Shown: piece after piece, positions 1-10,406 of the stretch
Layout: every line of letters starts with the position of its first letter
Position numbering within the stretch: the first letter of the stretch is position 1
Assembly: GCA_009767595.1 (NCBI GenBank)
Contig: VSDK01007059.1
Span: 370,544-434,543 of the forward strand
DNA from: Symbiodinium kawagutii
Taxonomy: Eukaryota > Sar > Dinophyceae > Suessiales > Symbiodiniaceae
Reading direction: 5' to 3'
DNA: 64,000 nucleotides
Translations under genes and position numbers: made by a program
The notes under the pieces: generated by a model
The model's database searches: none
The model's input: the letters and a program-made list of their open reading frames with translations, nothing else
What the model was told of the DNA's origin: nothing

Positions 1-488
1 GGCAGTGCTTACTGGCCACATTCGTCCACATGCGACATGTGGAAAGATGTGAAAAGTGTGAAAAGTAATGAAATACATTTTTAGAGATTCAGTTGGTAAC
101 AGATGTTGATTAATTAATCAAAGATGGTCGCAGTAATCTGTCCTTCCCACTCCCAGACTTGCGCCCGTCAGGGCCCCTAGGCAGAACTAAGCCCAGAGGG
201 AGGGAGAGAGAGAGAGAGAGCATTGGCGAAGTCAGCACCACCAAGTGCAGAGAAAATGGCACGGGCTTTAGATGATAAAGTTTGCACCAAAGCACTAAAT
301 ATTAAGTTTGTTTTTTTTCTACGTTTGAATTTAGAGATCGAGAATCCATGAATTACATTGAATTATCCTCATCCTCCTGCACGAAGTTAGATCAAATTTC
401 AGATGATCCATTCTCCCCAATTCTCCCAAATTCTCTTGTCAGTCTTGGTGGTAGAGGTTTCGAGGTTCAGCCAGTTTCAGCATGTCAG

Positions 489-817
489 GCAAACCGCGAG
501 CAACTGATGGACGAGTTGTGGGAAACCTCTGGCCTTGAAGCCTTGAAACATGGTGATGCAAGATGTCCAAACATTCTTAACAGTCTGATGACATCCAGAA
601 GCTGCATAGTCTATGCCAGAAATGGGCCACTCCTTGGATCAAAGATGGTCAAAGAATGTAAGGATCACCTGATCAATGCATTGATTCACACTGAATTCAT
701 TTAGTGAAAATCGATTAGGTGATGAGGTGCATTCCTCTCAAGGTTGTGCTCCCTCTTAGGAAGGCCATGGACGACAGCTCCCTCTCAGCGGTGGAATTTC
801 CTCAGGACATTGTGCAG
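489..817 (+). CDS. Two candidate exons, possibly upstream part of the globin-channel gene
   Basis: Two short stretches behave like exons. Positions 489-539 follow a CAG acceptor, encode 17 codons (ANREQLMDELWETSGLE) and end at a GC donor. Positions 760-817 follow a TTAG acceptor, encode a frame containing AMDDSSLSAVEFPQDIVQ and end at a CAG/GC donor. Both use the GC donor style of the confident exons downstream. No domain is recognised and the connection to the gene beginning at 5600 is inferred only from strand and position. The rest of 1-1300 shows nothing convincing apart from a short GA run near 205-220. Confidence 0.3.
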
Positions 818-1308
818 GCAATCCAGGCGGGATGACAAAATTTGAGTACTACATTGTTGAACTACTCAGGGAATACAATGTGATCAACGGGCGGGTTCAT
901 GCCCAGGCAGCACAACTACTTAGAAATAGCTCTACAGATTGTTAAAAAGAAAGGCAGACGAAGGTAGATACAGCAAATGTATCTAGATGTGTAACTTGCC
1001 ATGCCCGATGCATCCAGAGGATTCCGTTTCCCCGTCACAGAGAGATGCCAGGAGTGTTGAGAGCGGAAACAGACTTAATGACATCAAGAGTAACACGTGC
1101 TTGGCCTTGCTTGGTCTCCAGCTAGTCATAGCTAGTGCTTGTTGGAGGCTGTTTGGAACAACAGCCTTGAAGAGTGGGGCTCTCGCGAGGCAATTGGAGA
1201 AGCTTGTTCAGCGACTGCTGGGGGACCCTCATTCCCCATCATTCTCCCCTATCCACGGTGATTTGGCCCCTGTGTGGTCTGTGGCTTGTGGCCGTCGCAA
1301 GCCATAAG

Positions 1309-1446
1309 GAGAATTTCTTTACGGTGCTTTTTGATGCTGCCCCGAGCTTGCAAATCATGTTCAAAAGTCCAAAGGCAGTCACTGCAATGCGTTTCTTGGA
1401 CGAGTTGATGGAGCCAAGTGAGGTTGAAATTAAACAGAGGGAAAAG
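1309..1446 (+). CDS. Candidate exon, globin-like A/B helix region
   Basis: After an AAG acceptor, 46 codons are open to a GT donor at 1447 (GTATGA). The frame contains ENFFTVLFDAAPSLQIMFKS and then PKAVTAMRFLDEL, which resembles the start of a globin fold (a Phe-rich helix, then a xxPxLxxxF turn). It also resembles the N-terminal region of the dinoflagellate protein family to which the confident exons at 5600-21119 belong. The exon end is uncertain because the last dozen residues (EPSEVEIKQREK) do not look conserved. A following exon near 1590-1630 (frame containing LRFDGLELQFLHAEL) is possible. Confidence 0.45.
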
Positions 1447-3119
1447 GTATGAAAAGTGCTAGGTCCGCATCCATGCATTAAGTGCGTGTTGCACCAGAAA
1501 CGAAACAACAACCCATATGTTTCAGAAGCAGGAAAACAAAGATGGTAAAGTGCCGGGCACTTGTCAAGCTTCCCAAACTTGCGATTTGATGGGTTGGAGT
1601 TGCAGTTTCTGCACGCGGAGCTTTAGGTTGAGCTTGTTGAAAGAGAAAAAGAGGAGCGCGGATGTTAGCAGCTACCGCGCTGAGGTTTCATGGCAGGACT
1701 TGGTGATATGATTGCGGTAGTCGGAAAGCCGACACTCTTGCGCAAGGAGGTGGAGGCTGGCTGTGAACTTCCACAGAAACTCACAAAACCAAAGCACCAA
1801 AGGGTTGACTTTGCTGAGTTGCCACTGAATGCCCGATTGAATGCCATTGACTCAGTTTCAAGTTGCACTTTGAAGTCAGCGATCGAGCATCAGGTCAGAG
1901 TGACAACATGTGACAACGGTTGTTTATATGTTTTTATCCTCAAGATTCCTCAACCTCATCCATTCTGAGATGCCTAGGGATGCCAAGTCTTCGTAGCTGT
2001 GCCAGGCTTTAGCTTTCAGACATTTGGAGGTGGAGGTCAGCACTGTTAGAGCAGACTTCTTCCGTGAAGCTATGCTGGAAATGATGGAAGAGTCCTGGCA
2101 CTGAGGAAGGCTGATGGCAATCATGCCATGTTTGATGACTTCTTTTGATTTTGTACTGCACAGCATCTTCTCTACTTTGTCAACTTCATGACTTCATGCG
2201 ATTTCCCCGAATACCTTTGTTTGGAAAAGATACATTTTCTGGAATCATGCTGCGGTGGCACGTATTTTTTGCCTTATCCTGATTGATTCATTTCCGAGCA
2301 TTTCCTTTACACATTCCAAGGTTATCCAAGGTTCGAAGGTAATTCTACGTAACTCGAGAAATGCAACTGCCTGTTGTGAGAATGGCCTGAGGACAGACTT
2401 GGACCATCATTTACAATGAATGCCCGTGTCTTGGCACTGAAAATATGTCACAACGTTTTTCCCTTTGCGTTTTCTTCGTTGAATAGTTTTGCCAGGAACA
2501 AATCAAAAGCTGACTAGGACAGAGTCTAACATTCCTTGGATGCAGCTTTTAGCGTGGGGAGTGAACATCAGTTCTGAATGTTGCAATTCTTGACGAGGGA
2601 ATGTATTGTTACTAGACCGACTGAGTCTTTGCATGACTGATCTATTCTGATGCGGTGTGATGCAACACTTTCAGCAGATTGAAGATCACCCCTGTCAGTT
2701 GAATTTGTTGCATGCAGGTATTGGCTTCCATGCTTTAATGAACTATTGCGGTGGAGCTTTCGTATATGTCAGACGGGAGTACGCAGGTGCCTCTGGCATA
2801 GAGGGTCGGCACGTGAACTCTGATGGAAGTGCTTGACTTTTGGGGAATCCACAAACTTCACCGACTGTAAACAACAAGCATCGACAGACATAGGCAATCC
2901 ATGGCATCCATTTGAGGGCTGAGCAATCAATGACAGCAGATCAGTTGCATGAGCTTTTGGACCGGGATGGCAAAACTATGCAAGACTACTTGTAACCTGT
3001 CGCTTCTTTGGAAAACTGAAGGTTTTTTGAGTATAATTTGGCGTTTTGAGTTGCAACCTGAAGGTGCGTTGTGTACAATTTGCTTTTGCATGGTTTTGTC
3101 GCTCCCTAACATTTTTGAG

Positions 3120-3170
3120 GACGTATCAAGACCATCATCAGCAGCTGGAACCTTGTTCAGAAGAGCGAGG
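3120..3170 (+). CDS. Candidate exon, globin A-helix-like
   Basis: Following a TTTTGAG acceptor the frame reads RIKTIISSWNLVQKSE and continues with VLAAADEDG. The I-x-x-S-W-x-x-V pattern is that of a globin A helix. A GT donor is available directly after the GAG codon. The frame stays open to about 3380, so the true end could be later. Placement in the large gene is inferred from strand and order. I see no other exon I can support between 1450 and 5600. Confidence 0.33.
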
Positions 3171-4345
3171 TACTAGCAGCGGCCGACGAGGACGGTTTAG
3201 CGTGCGGATGTGCAGGAAGGATCACCCATGATGGTTTGCTCATGTTTGGTCAGAGTACAGATTTGATGGTGCTAATGTTGTGGACGGATGTGGATGGTAC
3301 TGTTGTCATCTCTGATTGGATTTGTAATTTCAAAGAGTTCCATTTCATCTACATTCCTTTGCTCCTTCAAGGAAGCAATGTATAACACCCCGTGTTCCAA
3401 GTTAGAAAATTCCTGGATCCCGTTGTACCCCCTTCTCTTGATGCAGTGCCTGGCCTGTCTTGGTGTGAGTAGCAAAGTCGCGGGGACGACATGGTTCACT
3501 GCTTGGGTTTGCGCCAGGTTCAACTGAACACCGAAGGCGAAGAAGGTCAGGCTGGAAACGAGGAGGACGAAGAGAACCAAGAGAAGGACGGCTGGGATAG
3601 CTGCAGGGCGTGGATCCTGGCGAACCATGGCAAACCACACTGTTGATGGGATGTAACGATGTAACGCTATGCGAGGATACTGAAAGCAGATATACATATA
3701 TATATATGTGTGTGTTTGTATGTATGAGTATATAAGTTTTTAATAGCCTGGGGGCATTGATTGTATGCTATTCAGCTGCGTTCAGCAACTATATAGGTTT
3801 TTCATCAAATTCATCATATTACAGAATAGCAGAGAATGCTCAATGTAATTGACAGAAGTTTTCTCATTCGCGTGAGGCTGCGTGGACGGGATGGAAATGC
3901 TTGAAAGGAATTGAGTCGATTTTCCATTGCTGGTGCTGCTGCTGCTTTTGCTGCTGTCACTGCCAGTGACAAGTGATAACTCACTAGAGCAATGAAAATT
4001 CAGGTTCATGTTAATTACCGTTATCCTTTCTAGATATTTCTAGTTTCTACTTCAGAGGTTATTCTTTCTGTTCCCATTGCCGGCTGTTGTGTAGTTGCAA
4101 CTGCTTTTTGGTGTCTTCAGCTTTGATAGGACAACACTTCTCCAAAGACGGAGGCCATGTCGCCAGATTCAGCTGGCCTTGATTCAACTGACGCCCTGCC
4201 AGCGGGCAAGGAAGCTTGGATCAAGCTGCAACTGATACAACCAACACGTTTGTTCATTTTTGTATGTGTGATACATTTAGTTTCGCTGTGATTCACTCTC
4301 ATTCCCCACCTGTCAGGTGAGGGTTGTTAGATTTTATCTGAGCTG

Positions 4346-4512
4346 ACTTCTCCTTCTCCTTCTCCTTCTCCTTCTCCTTCTCCTTCTTCTCCTCCTTCTC
4401 CTTCTCCTCGCCGGACCTCAACTACGACAATGCACGCCGAGTGTCTGCTGCCGGACCTCAACGATGTCAGAAGATATGTCAGAAAGAATGTCAAAAGAAA
4501 TGTCAGAAAGAA
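4346..4512. repeat. TCCTTC-type microsatellite and first copy of a duplicated block
   Basis: A CT-rich run of TCCTTC units (about 4350-4411) leads into a unique block (CGCCGGACCTCAACTACGAC, then GCCGAGTGTCTGCTGCCGGA). That block recurs almost unchanged at about 4752-4806 after the assembly gap, preceded by the same CT-rich run. The repeat unit is therefore larger than the 12-bp satellite that follows, and the gap separates two copies of it. Confidence 0.85.
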
Positions 4513-4722
4513 NNNNNNNNNNNNNNNNNNNNNNNNNNNNNNNNNNNNNNNNNNNNNNNNNNNNNNNNNNNNNNNNNNNNNNNNNNNNNNNNNNNNNNNN
4601 NNNNNNNNNNNNNNNNNNNNNNNNNNNNNNNNNNNNNNNNNNNNNNNNNNNNNNNNNNNNNNNNNNNNNNNNNNNNNNNNNNNNNNNNNNNNNNNNNNNN
4701 NNNNNNNNNNNNNNNNNNNNNN
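4513..4722. other. Assembly gap (210 N)
   Basis: A run of N from 4513 to 4722 sits exactly between two copies of the same duplicated block inside satellite DNA. The true size of the array is therefore unknown and probably differs from the assembled size. Confidence 0.99.
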
Positions 4723-4806
4723 TCCTCCTTCTCCTCCTTCTCCTCCTTCTCCTCGCCGGACCTCAACTACGACAAGCCACGCCGAGTGTCTGCTGCCGGA
4801 CCTCAA

Positions 4807-5458
4807 AGATGTCAGAAGATATGTCAGAAAGAATGTCAGAAGAGATGCCAGAAAGAATGTCAGAGAGAATGGCAAAAGATATGTCAGAAAGAATGTCAGA
4901 AGATATGTCAGAGAGAATGTCAAAAGATATGCCAGAAAGGATGTCAGAAAGAATGTCAGAAGATATGTCAGAAAGAATGTCAGAAGATATGTCAGAAAGA
5001 ATGTCAGAGAGAATGTCAGAAGATATGTCAGAAGACATGTCAGAAAGAATGTCAGAAGATATGTCAGAGAGAATGTCAGAAGATATGTCAGAGAGAATGT
5101 CAACAGATATGCCAGAAAGAATGTCAGAGAGAATGTCAGAAGATATGTCAGAAGACATGTCAGAAGACATGACAGAAGAGATGTCAGAGAGAATGTCACA
5201 AGATATGCCAGAAAGGATGTCAGAAAGAATGTCAGAAGATATGTCAGAAAGAATGTCAGAAGATATGCCAGAAAGGATGTCAGAAGAGATGTCAGAAAGA
5301 ATGTCAGAAAGAATGTCCGAGTAGAAAGTTGTCAGAAAGAACGTCAGAAGATGTGCCAGAAAGGATGTCAGAAAGAATGTCAAAAGGTTTGCCAGAAGGA
5401 ATGACAGAAGATTTGCCAGAAAGAATGTCAGAAGGTATGTCGGAGAGAATGTCAGACA
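4807..5458. repeat. 12-bp minisatellite (AGAATGTCAGAA-type)
   Basis: About 50 tandem 12-bp units alternate between the types GAATGTCAGAAA and GATATGTCAGAA. Because the period is a multiple of three, long open frames appear on both strands (Met-Ser-Glu-Arg/Asp repeats, Cys-Gln-Lys repeats, and Leu-Thr repeats in antisense). These are repeat artefacts, not genes: all frames are open at once and there is no non-repetitive coding flank. It lies in an intron upstream of the exon at 5600. Confidence 0.92.
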
Positions 5459-5599
5459 AAAGTGGAGTCAACAAGCGGTGATGACATGACATGGTGGGGA
5501 TCACTCGAAGTAAAGTTATTTTTTTAATCCTTTGCTTTCGATCATTTTTGATCCTTTTTGATCATTGCATGGGTAAGTTTCACTATGTTTCACTCTCAG

Positions 5600-6164
5600 G
5601 AAATGAAAGTGCCCACAACATTCAACGAGATGCTGCTGTTCAATGCTTCCGTGATGGGTTACGGCTCGAGCACGTGGATGAATATTGTCCTGCAGCAGTT
5701 CGATGATATGGTAGCTCGACAGATCTGTTTTTTGAAGTGTGTATCGTTGAGTGTGTAAAAAAACAGCTTGACAGATCTTGACAGAGTCATCCGCTGTTTG
5801 ACTTGACAGCTCCATCACTGACACCTGGGGCTCATTGTGCATGCAAGATTGTGTAAGTGCACGCGTATGCATATGTCAGATGTGATCATGTGATTAGGAT
5901 TGATTGGTAGATAAATCCAGAAAATCCATTCATAGTTGAAAGTTTCTCAAGCATATGAAGGCTATAAAGATCCGTGCCGTGCCTGTTTTTGGCACATATA
6001 GGGGGGAGAGAGAGAGCTTGAGATGTGCACGTGCCAATTGGTATAATGTATAGATGTAAATGGGCGCAAGTATAGGCACATAGGGTGTTTTATTGAATAT
6101 TTAACTTAAAATATGATCAGAATTAATAAGCGCTGTACATAAGATACATACATACATACATACA

Positions 6165-6195
<31 letters not shown>

Positions 6196-7527
6196 TTATA
6201 TATGTAGACTTGTTGCTAAATGTGGTGAAATGTTTGTAGGCTTTTTGGTTGCAATGTAAATACTGAAACGAGTATATTTGACGCATGTAAGGATGTGAAG
6301 TAACAGTGTTTGCGATGTAGGAGATGTACTGCACATAGTTGTGTGGAGTAGATTCGTGTAATTGATGTACCTCATGTAGTTACCACGACGCAGAGAGAGA
6401 AAAAAGAAGAAGTATTTATCTAGAGTGTGTAAATATGTAGTGTAGTGTTATGCAGTGTATGTGTACTTTGTTCTCTCTAATGTGATGATTTCATGTGATG
6501 CAATGTATGTAGGGCATGTAATGGATGTAACGTGTGTAGTGTATGTGGTGTATGCAGTGCATATGATGTAGTGAGTGACTGTGTTGTCATGTATATGCAT
6601 GTATGTGCGGTCGGTGAGTGTGTGATCTATGTCTTTAGTGCGATGACTGTACTGGACTGCGTATGCATTTGCATCTCCGCGTGCAAAGTAATATAATTGG
6701 ATTAGGACAAACCAAGTCCCGCGAAATAGCAATTTTGTGCATGTTTGTTTTTGAATGGGTGCTTCTGTGTTTGCGTTTGCATTTCTGGCTGTAAATGACA
6801 TGCTTATGTTTGCACACTGTGCTACAGCATATGCAGCACATATGAATCAACCACAGTAATTGGATGGCTGAGACTGTAAGAGTTCAATTAGGATGTTGAC
6901 TGCCTTGCTCATTTTCCACCTTGGCAGGTGAGGAATGTGGCAAATTTTGGCCGGTTGCAAGAAGAGTGCGACGTGATGTCGTTGGTCCTTGTTACCTGGC
7001 TACAAGATTCAAGAGCAATTGAGCGCAATAAGTCACTAGAAGTCAAGTCCTTTTGGTTGATTGACGAGAGGGATGAGCAGCCCAAGTGGGTACGATTGGA
7101 CAAGGTTTTGATGACATCATGGGATGTGGAAACCAGTGCGCTGCAGACCTAGTTGGCATCTGCCCTGGCACAGCTCCCAGGCCAAATACAAGGGAAAGAT
7201 CAATTTGCCCGAGTTCAAAGCTGTTACTTTGGCATCCCTGCGCTCCCTCCTCCCAGCAGAATGGGACTCTGAACACGAGGCCTGAGAGAAGATGCTTTCA
7301 AAAATGCTTTGTTTTTAATCTTCAACTGAAAAAGGAATTGTGCAGATTTGGAACTTGAAATCCTTCAAGTTTGCACAGTCACTTAGTCAGAGCTCAAGAG
7401 TTGCTCACCCTGTCAGGTGGCCTGGGGGTGGCTGTGGGAAAACATCGAGGGTCTCTTGAGCGCAATGCTTGGCAAGCCCAAGATGCAAGAAGATGCTCTC
7501 GAGAAGTTCTTCCTGCATCTCAGCATT
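5600..7527 (+). CDS. Segment 1: first globin-like domain (four exons)
   Basis: Exons 5600-5713, 6928-6990, 7181-7279 and 7417-7527 join in phase 0 throughout (38, 21, 33 and 37 codons). Landmarks are NASVMGYGSSTWMNIVLQQF, then NFGRLQEECDV, then AKYKGKINLPEFKAVTLASL, then EWDSEHE joined to VAWGWLWENIEGLL. The last part has the W-x-x-x-x-x-x-AW spacing of a globin H helix. The loop where globins carry the proximal histidine here reads KYKGKINLPEF with no histidine, so this unit probably does not bind haem in the usual way. Donors are GC (5714), GT (6991), GC (7280) and GC (7528). The first intron (1.2 kb) holds an ATAC microsatellite. Confidence 0.72.
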
Positions 7528-10356
7528 GCATGGCCCGGGCAATCCTATGACATACTGCATTGAAGTCAAGAATTGGCAATCAGGTTGTACAAAGATGATT
7601 AAGGTGAACATTTAAAGCTCAAGAAGGATAAAGTGATGAGGGGAGAGAAAGATGAACGAAGATAAATGAAGATGAATAGAGATAAATCCATCCGCATAAA
7701 GATGAATCAAGTTGAATAAAGTTGGATTTGCAAAGAGGGGCTTCAATTCATGGCGCTGAAAAAAGATGTATCAGCGCGAATCAAGTTGAACAAAGATGAA
7801 TCGAGATGACAAAAGATGTACTGTATCAGTATCAAGGTGAATCCAGCTGAATAAAGATTAGTAAACATGACAAAAGATGAACCAAGATGAAGCAAGCTGA
7901 ATCATGATGATAAAAGATCAATCAGTTTGCAAAACGATGAATCAAGATAAATCAACTTGAAAACAGATGAATGAAGAATGCAGCAAGTTGATTAAAGAAT
8001 AATAAGATGAATAAAGGCCGACCCTGCCGACCCACTTCGAGCTTGTCAGCTGCCCCACGACTTCTTCGTGCTTTTTGACTTTGATGTGTTTGATGATTGC
8101 GATCTTCACTTGCGCCGAGGAAGATCGCCGAAGAAGACTTCCAGATGCTACGGTCCAAACTGTTCCCCAATTTCTTGGAGACGAATCCGGCAGCACAGAG
8201 CTATGTGACCCAGTCTGCGACGCGAATCAACTTTGTGGCGGAAAAGATCCTGGGCCTCAGTTTGGAACCTGGGCCTTGCAAAGTCGGGAAAATATTGTTG
8301 TATGTAATGTTAACATTTATGCTATGTTAACCTTTCTGCAATTACAGATGTGTATATACATCATGAATCCATGCATAACTATGATCTATGCATTTTTATT
8401 CACATTGACTGTGTCATATACTGTTTTGAACTTGCATGTGTTCTTTTTGTTGTGAGTGTGTGAAAATGTCATTTGAGGATCATGTCATGTCGAGTTGTTT
8501 TGACCATTGTGGGTGACTTTGGTCAAGGATTTGTATCGGGCTCCTCGCAAATTGGTGGAGGAAATCTCTGCTGTTGGGCTTCGGCATGTTGGCAGCTTGG
8601 CCGTGGAATGAGAGAAGGGTGGCTGGGGATTGCTGGGAGCTAAGGGTTTGCCAGTCTCTCAAGTTCAGGAGCAAGAGATAGTAATAGGGATGATTTAATC
8701 AATTTAAGCAATTACTTCAAACATTAGCAGCAAAAACATGGGAAAACTAAGTTTCCTAGTTCTCTCAAGGTGTTATTGAGTTTTAATTCGATATTTTAGC
8801 GAGAGCGGAAGAGAATGAAAGAAGTAGGAAGCAGTAACAAGGTGTAGAATGGAATGCATGAATAGATGAGGAGCATTGAATAGCATCGAATAGCAGAGAA
8901 GCAAACATTCGAAGCAAAGGATTGCATGGAAGCAGCTTCCTAGGAGGCCACCTGTGCACTGCCATGTCATGCACCCCTGCGCCCCAGGTTATGGCATCCC
9001 CACGGAGATTTTTCCGCATTTCGTCAGCTCTGGCGTGGAGCTTTTACAGACATTGACCCAGGCTGGGCGCTTAGACACCTTTCCGGCCTTCACACGCAAC
9101 ACCAGTGAGACCCCGAAGGCTCCATTCAGACCATGATCATGTTGATGAAGCTACACATCCTCAAACTAGCGCAAGTGGGTATGAAAGCGTGCCATGTGAG
9201 GCAGAGCTGACAGTTGAAGCATTTCGTTGGGCTTTGGCTCTCATGGCCAAGATCATGATGCGAACCATCTCAGAAGGCTCGATCGAGAAAGAAAACAAAT
9301 GGAGAAATGCGCAAGATTTTGTGAGAAGCATTTACCGTTTTTTTGCTAACAGGATTTCATGGTGCCATGTGGCCATTGTATGGCATTGTGATGTAAGAAC
9401 ATCGCAACAGCGAGGCTCCACGTTGGTGATGAAGGCCATCAACAGCAACCAGAAATTCCAACTGAAGAAGGCCATGGAGGCGATCGGGGCGATGTGAGCG
9501 GAAAGAGGGAGATAATAAAGAAAGCGAAGAAAGAATGAATCAGAGAATGAATGATAATTAAATAATATTAGCAGAGAATAAGAGAAAGAATAAAGATTAA
9601 GGGAGAGAAAGAATGAATTAAGAGAGAGAAAGAATAGAGAATAAAGAATAGAAGATATCACAGGGAATAACTGTTGCCATGGACAGTTCAGTTTCATCTC
9701 GTCCCTCAGGCTGAGACAGGGAGACCTGACGACGATGGAGAGAGAGAGAGAGAGAATAAGAGAGAGCGAAAGAATAGAGAACAATAGAGAATAGAAATGA
9801 ATGAATATATTATGATAGAAACAATAGAGAAAGTCTACAGAATAGAATAGAATATGTTGGAATAGAAAATAGAATGGGAGAGAAGAGGAAGAGGATCCCC
9901 TTCGAAGTCCTTTGCTTCTCAGGTTTGCGCACGAGGTCAGCGAGCAAAGGAATTGCTGAACATCACAGCTGGTACTCAGTCGATTTCACCCTTCTATTGG
10001 GCAATTGCTGCTTGGCATTGAAGATGTTTTGGCTGACACAGGTCACTACATTGAAGGGCTTGCTTGCTAGCTTGTGACATCGTGAGGTCACCCAGCAGTG
10101 CTCAAACAGTTAGGAACACATGCAAGTCTCCCAAAGTCTCCCAGCAAAGCTTCCATTGCCCTCCCACAGATAGGCATCGAAATGGTGCCAAAATGATACT
10201 TTTGAGACAGAATGCATCAAGTATTCGGTAGGGAAGGAAAAGCAAGGACCAAAGAGGAAGGAAAGACCAAATGGATCAGCAACAGAGACGACATCAACAT
10301 ACACCACACTACCACAGCCCCCACTACCACCAACAGCAACCAACCAACCAAACAGA

Positions 10357-10406
<50 letters not shown>

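Noticed and set aside
4807-5404. Long open frames of Met-Ser-Glu-Arg/Asp or Leu-Thr repeats
   Set aside because: They arise from a 12-bp satellite; every frame on both strands is open and no unique coding sequence flanks them.
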